From: DASRWI01 sp035654655
Lineage (GTDB): Bacteria; Bacteroidota; Ignavibacteria; Ignavibacteriales; Ignavibacteriaceae
Reading direction: 5' to 3'
Assembly (NCBI GenBank): GCA_035654655.1
Contig: DASRWI010000038.1
Location: 1-64,000, forward strand
DNA length: 64,000 nucleotides
The translations under genes and the position numbers were made by a program. This document shows, piece by piece, positions 8,884 to 17,414 of this stretch. The notes beneath the pieces were generated by a model. The model searched no databases and had not been told where the DNA came from. It saw only the letters and a list, made by a program, of their open reading frames with translations. Each line of letters opens with the position of its first letter. Position 1 is the stretch's first letter.

Positions 8884-10095
8884 ATGAAATTAAAATACCT
8901 ATATATTGTAACATTTTTCTCAGCTTTCATATTTCTGATGGTTACTGCCTTTACTGCAGATGAAGGCGATGATAATAAATCAGGAAATGAAAATAAGATT
9001 CATTTCTCCCATTCGCTTCATAAGGATATTGCTGAATGCCAGCAGTGCCATATACAGGTTACAAAAAGTACTTCATTAAAAGATAGATTGATGCCTAACC
9101 ACGAGAGTTGTCAGGAATGCCACGATACTGAAAATTCAGATGAATGCAGTAAATGCCATATTGATGAAAATTATGAAGCACTTGAGCAGGATGTTTCTAA
9201 AGAATTAATATTTAATCATAGTTTCCATTTGACTAATGCTGCTGCTGTTTGCGAAACCTGCCATAAGGGAATCTCTGATGTTGATTATGCCGAACAAGCA
9301 CCACATCACGATCCATCAATGGAGAATTGCTATAGCTGCCATAGTGATAATGGAAAAGCAACAATTAGCTGCGAAGGATGTCATACACAAACTGCGGGTC
9401 TACTTCCACAAGACCACAAATCTGTTAGTTTCTTAAAGTCACATAAATACAAAGCTGAAGAATTAAATGCTAATTGTGTAATGTGCCATAATAATGGAAA
9501 TAATTCCTGTGAAAGCTGCCATGCTGCAACAGAATCATTAACTGAAGCTAATGGAAATAGTGATTTCTTTCAGCCATATGAACCTAACAATTTTGTTGGT
9601 GACCCTAAAATACAGAAGATAACCAGAGTACATGATTTAAATTATAGATACTTCCACGGTATTGATGCAAAGAATCAAAGATTGGATTGTCAGTCCTGTC
9701 ATCAATTAGAAGTTTTTTGTACATCCTGCCATCAATCCGATGAAAGTGATTTTTCAATGGGAGGAATTGTTCCGGCAACTCACTTACAGCAGAACTTCTT
9801 TACTTTTGGAGTAGGTACTGGTGGTGGATTACACGCTGAGTTAGCTAAAAAAGAAATTGAATCTTGTGTATCTTGCCACGATGTTCAAGGTGCAGATCCC
9901 ACTTGCGTAACTTGCCATTTGGATAGCGATGGTATAAAAGGTACAAATCCAAAAACTCATAGAACAGGTTTTATGAAAGATGAAGAAGGCGATTGGCACG
10001 AAAGCCAGGGTTCAGTATGTTTTAACTGCCATACAGGCTCACCTTCAAATCCGCCTGGAGTGGGTTTCTGCGGTTATTGTCACGGAGCTAAATAA
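8884..10095 (+). CDS. fourteen-heme c-type cytochrome
   Basis: An exported multiheme cytochrome of 403 residues. The signal peptide (LYIVTFFSAFIFLMVTAFTA) is followed by an acidic stretch, then 14 CXXCH motifs from ~52 (CQQCH) to ~396 (CGYCH), on average one heme per ~25 residues. That density resembles the decaheme MtrA/DmsE or OmaB type used as a molecular wire. Many free histidines (FSHSLHK, FNHSFH, APHHDPS) can give bis-His ligation. No lipobox and no T9SS tail, so it most likely sits in the periplasm or inside the neighbouring barrel. It begins one base after the barrel gene stops and abuts the next cytochrome gene, so translation is probably coupled. Confidence 0.92.
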   Translation: MKLKYLYIVTFFSAFIFLMVTAFTADEGDDNKSGNENKIHFSHSLHKDIAECQQCHIQVTKSTSLKDRLMPNHESCQECHDTENSDECSKCHIDENYEALEQDVSKELIFNHSFHLTNAAAVCETCHKGISDVDYAEQAPHHDPSMENCYSCHSDNGKATISCEGCHTQTAGLLPQDHKSVSFLKSHKYKAEELNANCVMCHNNGNNSCESCHAATESLTEANGNSDFFQPYEPNNFVGDPKIQKITRVHDLNYRYFHGIDAKNQRLDCQSCHQLEVFCTSCHQSDESDFSMGGIVPATHLQQNFFTFGVGTGGGLHAELAKKEIESCVSCHDVQGADPTCVTCHLDSDGIKGTNPKTHRTGFMKDEEGDWHESQGSVCFNCHTGSPSNPPGVGFCGYCHGAK

Positions 10096-10995
10096 ATGAA
10101 AAATAATGGATTTAAAATGAAGTTTATTTTATTAAATATTACACTCGCTTTGTTTATGAGCTTTATTTTAATAAGCTGTAGTGAATTAAAGGACGATGTA
10201 AGCGGACAATCAAATGAATTGAGTTACCACGGACCCGGAATACTTAATCCATCAGCTCCTGATTTCCATGGAAATCTTATTAAAAATAATCATTGGAGCA
10301 TGCAGCCTTGTAAACAATGCCACGCTGCAAATTATACTGGTGGAATTGCCAAAGTAAGCTGTAGAACTTGCCATACCGGTGAAAATGGTCCTGAGTCCTG
10401 CAATACTTGTCATGGTAATTTTAATGATCCATCAAGAATTGCTCCTCCAAGAGGTGTAAATGGGGATACTTCAAACAGCTATAGAGGAGTTGGTGCTCAT
10501 CCAAATCATTTATATGTAAATGCACTTGGTAATAGAGTACGCTGCGGTTCTTGTCATAATTTCCCTCAATCAGTTTATGCACCAGGACATCTTGATTCTG
10601 ATTTACCTGCTGAAGTTAATCTAAAAGGATTAAGCATATTCAGTGGAGCAGCTAATGCATCATATGATCCGAATACATTAACCTGTGCAAACACTTACTG
10701 TCATGGTAACTTTGAATTCAGCAAAGATACAGCAGTAGTTGAAAATCAATTTGCTTATATAGAAGATAAAATTGTTGGAAATAAAGCTTCAGTAGTTTGG
10801 AATTCCTCTTTAGATGGTTCACAAATTCAATGCGGCAGCTGCCACGGACTCCCACCTGTTGGACACCTTCAGGTACCTGTAAATCAATGCGCAGCCTGCC
10901 ATGGAGAAGTTGTTGATGAGAACTTAAATATAATTGATAAGACAAAGCATATAAATGGTGAGATAAACGTTCGAACGAATAAGAATAAAGATTAA
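10096..10995 (+). CDS. seven-heme lipoprotein cytochrome with one CX4CH motif
   Basis: An outer-membrane or cell-surface lipoprotein cytochrome of 299 residues. The lipobox LISC places the lipidated cysteine at ~28. It has six CXXCH motifs (CKQCH ~72, CRTCH, CNTCH, CGSCH, CGSCH, CAACH) and one wider CX4CH (CANTYCH, ~197). The alternation of CX4CH and CXXCH with a following GLPP matches the Geobacter-type CxxxxCH/CXXCH repeat known from surface cytochromes of metal reducers. The ATG directly follows the stop of the 14-heme gene, showing a tight operon. By analogy with OmcB it could be the surface-facing terminal of the conduit. Whether the CX4CH site binds heme must be tested. A strong terminator follows. 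Confidence 0.9.
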   Translation: MKNNGFKMKFILLNITLALFMSFILISCSELKDDVSGQSNELSYHGPGILNPSAPDFHGNLIKNNHWSMQPCKQCHAANYTGGIAKVSCRTCHTGENGPESCNTCHGNFNDPSRIAPPRGVNGDTSNSYRGVGAHPNHLYVNALGNRVRCGSCHNFPQSVYAPGHLDSDLPAEVNLKGLSIFSGAANASYDPNTLTCANTYCHGNFEFSKDTAVVENQFAYIEDKIVGNKASVVWNSSLDGSQIQCGSCHGLPPVGHLQVPVNQCAACHGEVVDENLNIIDKTKHINGEINVRTNKNKD

Positions 10996-11001
10996 AACTA
11001 A

Positions 11002-11033
11002 AAATGCTGTCCCACTGGACAGCATTTTTTTTT
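11002..11033. terminator. terminator at end of cytochrome island
   Basis: Eleven-base perfect stem AAATGCTGTCC / GGACAGCATTT, loop CACT, followed by a run of T. It closes the cytochrome operon. The A-run on its left arm also gives T on the opposite strand, so it may work in both directions for the convergent polysaccharide operon. Confidence 0.9.
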
Positions 11034-11041
11034 GCTTAAAA

Positions 11042-12253
11042 TTAAAGTTCGTTGTAAAAATCGCGAATCACTTTTTCCCTGCTGAATTGTTCTAAAGCTC
11101 CTCTTCTTCCATTTTTTCCAAATTCTAAAAGCAACTCAGGATTATTAGAAAACTCAATAATTTTATCTGAAAGCATTTTATCATTTTCAGGCTCAACATA
11201 AAATCCGCATTTATATTCTTCAACTATTTTTCTTGCTTCACCATCAACACAAAGCAAGACAGGTACTTCAGCAGCCATACTTTCATATAACTTTGAAGGT
11301 ATGGTAATTTTGAATAATTCATTTTTTACCAAAGGAATGATCATTGCATCAAATAAAGTTACATACTTAACAACTTCATCTCTTGATACCGGAGGAAGAA
11401 GCAGAACATTATTCAAATTTTTTACTTTAATTGCATTCTCAATATCATTTCTCTCAACACCATCACCTATAATTATGTACATAATATGATGATTATCCTT
11501 AGTCCTTTCAGCGGCATCAGTTATAATTTTAATTCCCTGGGCACTACCTAAATTACCTGCATAACCAAATATAAGTTTACCATCTAAATTTAATTTATTT
11601 AGAAGCTCACTATTTTTTTCTATCTTAAAAAACTTAGATGTATTAACAAAATTAGGTACATATAAAATTTTCTTAATGTAAGGATGAAGTTCTTTTATTT
11701 TATTGAGAGTTCTTTTAGTAACAAGGTTTACAATATCTGCATTTCTATATATTGCTCTTTCAAGTTTTTCAGCAAGGTTAATTGCAGTTTTGTTTTTCAG
11801 GAAGCCCAGTTGAATTGCAGATTCAGGCCAAAGGTCACCAATATCAAAAATAAATTTTACCCTCTTAATTTTCTTGATAACTATTCCAACTATACCTGTA
11901 AACAATGGAGGTGAAACAGTCATTAAGTAATTAATTTTTTCTAATTTGAACGTAATAACTATAATTGCAGAAACAACAAAAGATAAATAATAAATCATTC
12001 TCTTTAAGAATGAACCTCTATCAGAAGCAAATACGAAAGTCTCGTATAAAGTGTAGCCTTCTTTTTCATACTTTTCGTATAATTTCCATTTTGTCTTAAC
12101 ATTACTAATTAAATAACTCGGAAAAGGAGTTACTACACTTACATCAACACCTTGTTTAATTAATTCCTCAACAAAGCCAATACTTCTTTGCGAACCCCCG
12201 CCTATTTCAGGAGGAAAATATTGTGTTACCAGTACAAAATGATTTTTCTTCAA
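11042..12253 (-). CDS. glycosyltransferase family 4 (WbuB/WcaI-like)
   Basis: A cytoplasmic, membrane-associated GT-B glycosyltransferase of 403 residues. The N-terminus FVLVTQYFPPEIGGGSQRS is the typical GT4 start with its glycine loop. The C-terminal nucleotide-sugar domain has LIFGYAGNLGSAQG, an IIGDG motif and SKLYESMAAEVPVLLC, holding the conserved glutamate of the EX7E-type motif. It probably adds a sugar to the lipid-linked repeat unit; donor and acceptor are unknown. The start appears to be TTG at 12253, three bases after the stop of the upstream glycosyltransferase gene, since no ATG is near. Last gene of the seven-gene surface polysaccharide operon. Confidence 0.85.
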   Translation of the reverse strand: MKKNHFVLVTQYFPPEIGGGSQRSIGFVEELIKQGVDVSVVTPFPSYLISNVKTKWKLYEKYEKEGYTLYETFVFASDRGSFLKRMIYYLSFVVSAIIVITFKLEKINYLMTVSPPLFTGIVGIVIKKIKRVKFIFDIGDLWPESAIQLGFLKNKTAINLAEKLERAIYRNADIVNLVTKRTLNKIKELHPYIKKILYVPNFVNTSKFFKIEKNSELLNKLNLDGKLIFGYAGNLGSAQGIKIITDAAERTKDNHHIMYIIIGDGVERNDIENAIKVKNLNNVLLLPPVSRDEVVKYVTLFDAMIIPLVKNELFKITIPSKLYESMAAEVPVLLCVDGEARKIVEEYKCGFYVEPENDKMLSDKIIEFSNNPELLLEFGKNGRRGALEQFSREKVIRDFYNEL

Positions 12254-12256
12254 GGT

Positions 12257-13444
12257 TTATAAACTTTTATAATAATTATACAAATCAAAAATAATACTAT
12301 CCCAGGAATAATATTCCTCTGCCATCTGTAAAGCATTAGAACACAATCTATTTCTTAATTCAGAATCATTAGCAGCATTTAAAATTGATTGTGCAAATTC
12401 ATCTTCATTATCAGCGATAAGAATATTTTTCCCGTTTTCATATTTTATTCCCTCAGCTCCAATAGAAGTAGAAATAATTGCTTTCTGAGCTGCTGCAGCT
12501 TCTAAAATCTTAACTCTCATTCCACCGCCAATTTTAATAGGCACTATAAATATCCCGGTCATTTTCATATAAGTTCTGACATCATCAACCATTCCGGTTA
12601 CAATTACATTTTCACTGCTTAATGCTTTTACAACAGAACTTGGATTTTTACCAACAATATAAAGTCTAATGGTTTTATCTTTTCCAATTACCTTACTAAA
12701 AACATTATTGACAAACCATAACATTGCTTCTTCATTTGGCTTCCAATCCATCGAGCCTAAAAATAATAAATCTTTAGATTCATTATTTCTCAAGCCTTCA
12801 AAATGTTTTAAATCCACACCAGCAGTTGAAACAAAAGGATTAGAACCTTCAATGTTTTTTATACCTGAAGTCTTAACATCATCATCAGAAATAAAAACAA
12901 TGTTTTTAATTTTTTCAAAAACATTCTTTTCAAGATTTTTTATATGAATATACTCTCTTAAAAAGAATAATTTCATTAAAGGATTTTTATAATTCTTGAG
13001 AAACCTATAAATAATTTGACTTTCAACATTATGAAGTCTCAGAACCATTTTTGCTTTAGTTTTGCCAATAAGTGATAAAGCATAATAAGCAGTATGCAAT
13101 CCCTCAAAATGAATTATATCGTAATCATTTGTAGTAACTAAATTTTCTAATTCCTTTTGGAAATCCTCTGAAAAGAATTTGTATATCAAATATGATTTAT
13201 TAGCAGCAAGACTTTTCAATAATCTTAATTTGGAGGAAATACCTTTATCGATTTTTACAATGGGAGTTTTTTCTTCGTCAAATTCTTTTATATACTTTGT
13301 ATCTACATCATCCTTATTCAGACAAATAAAATCTATCTCTGCATTTTCAATCTTTTTAAAGAATTTATAAAGACTATAAATTACAATTTTACCGCCATCG
13401 GATGGAGGATAAGGAAATGCAGGAGATACCTGTAAAACTTTCAT
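12257..13444 (-). CDS. glycosyltransferase family 4
   Basis: A GT-B fold glycosyltransferase of 395 residues, probably at the cytoplasmic face. Seen: MKVLQVSPAFPYPPSDGGK at the N-terminus, LLFLGSMDWKPNEEAM starting the C-terminal domain, and PIKIGGGMRVKILEAAAAQ with the donor-binding glutamate near residue 320. This arrangement (GSMDW.PN, P...GGG.R.K..EA) is common among sugar transferases of exopolysaccharide clusters. Its ATG overlaps the stop of the upstream wecB gene as ATGA, so translation is coupled. Specific sugar unknown. Confidence 0.85.
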   Translation of the reverse strand: MKVLQVSPAFPYPPSDGGKIVIYSLYKFFKKIENAEIDFICLNKDDVDTKYIKEFDEEKTPIVKIDKGISSKLRLLKSLAANKSYLIYKFFSEDFQKELENLVTTNDYDIIHFEGLHTAYYALSLIGKTKAKMVLRLHNVESQIIYRFLKNYKNPLMKLFFLREYIHIKNLEKNVFEKIKNIVFISDDDVKTSGIKNIEGSNPFVSTAGVDLKHFEGLRNNESKDLLFLGSMDWKPNEEAMLWFVNNVFSKVIGKDKTIRLYIVGKNPSSVVKALSSENVIVTGMVDDVRTYMKMTGIFIVPIKIGGGMRVKILEAAAAQKAIISTSIGAEGIKYENGKNILIADNEDEFAQSILNAANDSELRNRLCSNALQMAEEYYSWDSIIFDLYNYYKSL

Positions 13445-14577
13445 AAATGATTTTTCAAAACTTTAGCTATTTTATTACTTGCTTTACCATCACCAAAAGG
13501 ATTTTTTGTATTGAAGTAATTAAATCCTGTTTCAAGCTTGTTTACAATGTCACTAAAGGTGTTTATAATTAAATCTTCATTAGTTCCTGTAAGAAATGCA
13601 TAACCTGCTTTAATGGCTTCATTTCTTTCAGTAACATCTCTTAAAACAATGATTGGTTTTTCAAAAACAAAACATTCTTCCTGTATTCCGCCTGAATCGC
13701 TCATAATAAAAAAGCAATTTTTCATTAGATAAATGAAAGGAAGATATTCCAAAGGTTCAATTAAAAATATATTTTCAATACCATAGAGTATTTCTTCAAC
13801 AGGACCTTTCACATTTGGATTAAGATGTACCGGATATACAAATTTTATGGCAGGATATTTCTTTGCTATTTTTTTAATAGTAAACAATAAATCTCTAAAT
13901 TCCTGTCCAAACTTTTCTCTTCTATGTAGAGTTATTAAAATATACTTGCTATCAAAAATATTATTTTTGCAAAGTTCAGTTAATTTATTTTTTAATTCGG
14001 AATCTAATTCTTTATTGTCATCAATTAGTTTTTTAGCAGAAATGATTGTATCTATGACAGTATTACCCGTCATCCAAATTTTCTTTTTATCAATACCTTC
14101 TTTAATTAAATTTTTCTTTGAAGGATTAGTAGGCACAAAATTAAAATCTGTAAGAACTGTAATAAATCTTCTGTTAGCTTCTTCAGGGTAAGGACTAAAA
14201 ATATTGTAACTTCTCAATCCGGCTTCAACGTGAGCAACCTTAATCTTTTTATAAAAAGCAGCCAATGCAGCAGTAAAGGCGGTAGTAGTATCTCCCTGTA
14301 CAACAAGAACATCAGGCTTAAGCTCATCAAGAACTTCTTTCATCCTTATCAAAGCGTTTGAGGTAATATCATACAAATCTTGATTAGGTTTCATCAAATC
14401 CAAGTCAAAATCTAACTTAACATTAAAGATATCGAGAACATGCTTAAGCATTTCTCTATGCTGTCCTGTAGAGCAAACAAAAACCTCAAAGTACTTATCC
14501 TTCTTAAGCTTATTAATTAAGGGTACAAGCTTAATGGCTTCAGGTCTGGTTCCAAAAACAATAAGAATCTTTTTCAT
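13441..14577 (-). CDS. wecB: UDP-N-acetylglucosamine 2-epimerase (non-hydrolysing)
   Basis: Cytosolic enzyme that interconverts UDP-GlcNAc and UDP-ManNAc, feeding ManNAc-type sugars into surface polysaccharide. The protein is 378 residues, the usual family length. Recognised motifs: FGTRPEAIKLVPL at the N-terminus, VVQGDTTTAFTAALAAF, HVEAGLRSYNIFSPYPEE with the His/Glu pair and ANRR, and SDSGGIQEE binding the UDP moiety. ATG at 14577. The end overlaps the next glycosyltransferase by ATGA. In this operon it implies that ManNAc or a derivative is in the repeat unit, which is an inference from content only. Confidence 0.94.
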   Translation of the reverse strand: MKKILIVFGTRPEAIKLVPLINKLKKDKYFEVFVCSTGQHREMLKHVLDIFNVKLDFDLDLMKPNQDLYDITSNALIRMKEVLDELKPDVLVVQGDTTTAFTAALAAFYKKIKVAHVEAGLRSYNIFSPYPEEANRRFITVLTDFNFVPTNPSKKNLIKEGIDKKKIWMTGNTVIDTIISAKKLIDDNKELDSELKNKLTELCKNNIFDSKYILITLHRREKFGQEFRDLLFTIKKIAKKYPAIKFVYPVHLNPNVKGPVEEILYGIENIFLIEPLEYLPFIYLMKNCFFIMSDSGGIQEECFVFEKPIIVLRDVTERNEAIKAGYAFLTGTNEDLIINTFSDIVNKLETGFNYFNTKNPFGDGKASNKIAKVLKNHL

Positions 14578-14621
14578 TAAATAAAGTAAAGTTTAAATGA
14601 TAAATATAAGAAATTTTGCTT

Positions 14622-16082
14622 TTAACTATTAGAAAGACTACTTAGAGAGATTAGATTTTTCAACTCGCTGAATCTTACTATTCCAACCCAATTATATAAC
14701 AAGGGCAGAAGAACAATTGTTAACCCAATATTCATCCAGGGATTATAACCAACTGTATAGTTTAATGCTGCATTAATAATTAAAAAGATACCAATAATTA
14801 TTGCTATTTTTTTAATTATTGAAACAATGGTATATTCTCCAAAATGCTTTAATGTAATAGCTGTATACAAACCAAAAATGATTACTTCAACAATTAAAGC
14901 AATTATGCTCGCACCAACAAAGTTAAATCTGGGAATTAATATAAAATTTAGAACAATAGAAAATAAAGATGCTGCCATAAGTGCATAAGCTGTTAATTTT
15001 TCTTTTTTAATAATGACTATTATATTCCCCAGCATATAGTTAAAACCTAATGGAATGATAGTCCAGATTATATATTTTAAACCTTCAGCACCATTCCTGT
15101 ACTCATTGCCATAAAGGATATGATTAACAAAATTGCTGTTAAATCCAATGATGATTGCAGTTGTTAATGAAATTACAGTAATAACTTTTAAATTCTTATC
15201 AATAAATGATACAACAAAGTTTCTGCTTTCCTTATATTTATTTGCAATTATAGGATATGAAGTTGACATTAAAAGAACCGGAATCATCAAATACATTTCC
15301 AATAATCTATGTATAGAACCATAAACACCAACAGATTCTTTATCGTGAGTTATGAAATTTAAAATTATTACATCAGCCCTAAAATAAACAACAGAAAAAA
15401 TAACTGTTAATAGTAATGGAAGTGCTTCAATTACAGTTTCCTTAACTATTGAGAATTTAAATTGTTCAAGAACAACATTGAAGGTTTTTCTTATTTTAAT
15501 TAAGAAATAAATAAATGTAATAGTGTTTGCAATTATTAATGCCAAAAGGAATAAAATAAGATCAGCATATAGGTATAATGAAATAAAGCCGAAGAAGATT
15601 ATCATAAATTTTTCGATAATCATCATCTTTGAAAACAAATTAAAATTATGAAATGAACTTACTATTGTCTTAAAAAATTGAAGTAAAAGAGTTAAGGTTT
15701 GGAATATTAAAACCATTAAAACAGAATAATATTCAATGGTGTTTATCTTCCCTTCAGAAAGATAAAAGGGAGTAAGAATTATGAAGATTGCTGTAAGGAA
15801 AAATATTCTGGTTTGAAAAACTTTATTTAAGTAGCTCTCACCTTTGCTATGGTCTCTTGAAATTTCGCGGCTTGCAATAAAATCTAATCCAAAGTCTATG
15901 AAGATAGATGATATAACTACAATGGAAGTAGCAAGAATATAATACCCGAATTGCTCTTTACCTAAAATTCTTGCAGCAATTATAAACAGTAAAAACCAGA
16001 ATGGCTTTGTTATAATATTAGCAAATGCTACCCAGGAGTACGATTTTAATAAAAACTTTTTATCTTCTAAATTATTACTCAA
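14622..16082 (-). CDS. Wzx-type polysaccharide flippase
   Basis: Inner-membrane MOP-superfamily protein (486 residues from the chosen start) that flips undecaprenyl-linked repeat units to the periplasm. It has 12-14 hydrophobic segments. Typical features are the N-terminal WVAFANIITKPFWFLLFIIAARILGKEQFGYY and a later YIIWTIIPLGFNYMLGNIIV helix. The frame can be extended to a TTG at 16103. I choose the TTG at 16082, because it overlaps the upstream polymerase stop in the sequence TTGAGTAA, the same arrangement seen at dprA. Flanking polymerase, chain-length regulator and transferases support a Wzx/Wzy-dependent pathway. Confidence 0.88.
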   Translation of the reverse strand: MSNNLEDKKFLLKSYSWVAFANIITKPFWFLLFIIAARILGKEQFGYYILATSIVVISSIFIDFGLDFIASREISRDHSKGESYLNKVFQTRIFFLTAIFIILTPFYLSEGKINTIEYYSVLMVLIFQTLTLLLQFFKTIVSSFHNFNLFSKMMIIEKFMIIFFGFISLYLYADLILFLLALIIANTITFIYFLIKIRKTFNVVLEQFKFSIVKETVIEALPLLLTVIFSVVYFRADVIILNFITHDKESVGVYGSIHRLLEMYLMIPVLLMSTSYPIIANKYKESRNFVVSFIDKNLKVITVISLTTAIIIGFNSNFVNHILYGNEYRNGAEGLKYIIWTIIPLGFNYMLGNIIVIIKKEKLTAYALMAASLFSIVLNFILIPRFNFVGASIIALIVEVIIFGLYTAITLKHFGEYTIVSIIKKIAIIIGIFLIINAALNYTVGYNPWMNIGLTIVLLPLLYNWVGIVRFSELKNLISLSSLSNS

Positions 16083-17409
16083 CCTTAACTGCTTCTCTTT
16101 CAATATTTTTATTAATAATTGCCTGACGTTCTAAAAATGGAATCAACCAAAAGAAAATAAACAAACTTATATACCAGTCTGCGCCCTTCATTACTGAAGA
16201 AAAAAATGAAATAGTTACAACCATAAAGAAATATACCAACAATATAAAGTATATCATTTTTTTCTTTTCATAGAATTGAAACCAGAAAAAGGTACACAAT
16301 GCGCCAAGAATAAATGGACCTAAATAAACTCCCAGCATTCCAAAATCGGAATGAAAATCTCTAAGTATTGTACCTGAGTTAGTCCACATTGGTATATAAT
16401 AACCTTTTAAATCAAAAGGTATAGGTTCATTAAATCCAAGTTTTGCAGAAATATTATAGAAAGGAGAAAATGTTGTTTCTCCAAATTTGGTATCCTCAAC
16501 ATCTTTAATTAAATATTGGTTTAATACTCCGACGTGAGAGCTAAGGTATAAATAAACTGAAGGTGAAAAAAAAGGATTTTCAGTTAAAGTTCTTAATTCT
16601 TTACTTGCACCTCTATAACGTTCATATGAGCCTCTAAAACTTTTTATTAAAGATGATGAACCAATTACAATTAATATAATTAAAACAACAGGTATAACTA
16701 ACTTCCATTTAAGTTTCTTTTTTTCTCTTCTACTATCAAGATAATTTTTAAAAATAAAGAATGAAGCTATGAATTGGACTAATGCTATTAGCATTCCAAT
16801 CCTTCCAAACTGAGCGACTGATTTTAAAATGGACCCAAATATTGGAAGAAATGCAGCTAATGTAAGTTTACCTTTATAAGCAGTGTAAACACCTGCCAGA
16901 CAAATTCCTATAAAAGAAAAAAATCCTAAATAAGGAAGTACACCGCCAAGTTTCCCTTCTACTCTTAATCTGTAAATACTATTTGCTGAAATAAATACAG
17001 CAGGAATGCTTCCAAACTTTTGAATAAGAACATACCAATTTTGAACGGCGGCTAATAAAGCTATAATACCCGTAATATATAAAGTGTATTTAATTGCTTT
17101 ACCATTATCAGCAAGAATTGGAATTTCATTTTCATTAATATTATCAACTACAATTACTTCCTGCTTCATTGAATTTCTTGCTGTATAAACAACCAAAACT
17201 CCAAACAAGAATGATAAAAATCCTGATACAATTATGTACCAGGTATAATTTGTTAAAGGGAAATAATTTAATAACCTTAACTCGAAGAAAATAAGCATCC
17301 CCATCCATACAAATGTATACATTGCAAGATGGTTAAACCATACCTTAAACATAAGCTTGCTTAATAATATGGTGCAAACGCCTATAAAAAAAATGATAAA
17401 GATGGACAT
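16075..17409 (-). CDS. Wzy-like oligosaccharide repeat unit polymerase
   Basis: A 444-residue inner-membrane protein with about 10-12 transmembrane helices and a long periplasmic loop around residues 245-350. This is the layout of O-antigen/exopolysaccharide polymerases. Members of this family share little sequence, so the call rests on topology, length and position between the flippase and the Wzz-like gene. The loop contains SFRGSYERYRGASKELR, arginine-rich as often seen in Wzy loops. ATG at 17409, five bases after the chain-length gene. The stop overlaps the flippase start by eight bases. Confidence 0.78.
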   Translation of the reverse strand: MSIFIIFFIGVCTILLSKLMFKVWFNHLAMYTFVWMGMLIFFELRLLNYFPLTNYTWYIIVSGFLSFLFGVLVVYTARNSMKQEVIVVDNINENEIPILADNGKAIKYTLYITGIIALLAAVQNWYVLIQKFGSIPAVFISANSIYRLRVEGKLGGVLPYLGFFSFIGICLAGVYTAYKGKLTLAAFLPIFGSILKSVAQFGRIGMLIALVQFIASFFIFKNYLDSRREKKKLKWKLVIPVVLIILIVIGSSSLIKSFRGSYERYRGASKELRTLTENPFFSPSVYLYLSSHVGVLNQYLIKDVEDTKFGETTFSPFYNISAKLGFNEPIPFDLKGYYIPMWTNSGTILRDFHSDFGMLGVYLGPFILGALCTFFWFQFYEKKKMIYFILLVYFFMVVTISFFSSVMKGADWYISLFIFFWLIPFLERQAIINKNIEREAVKVE

Positions 17410-17414
17410 CTAAG

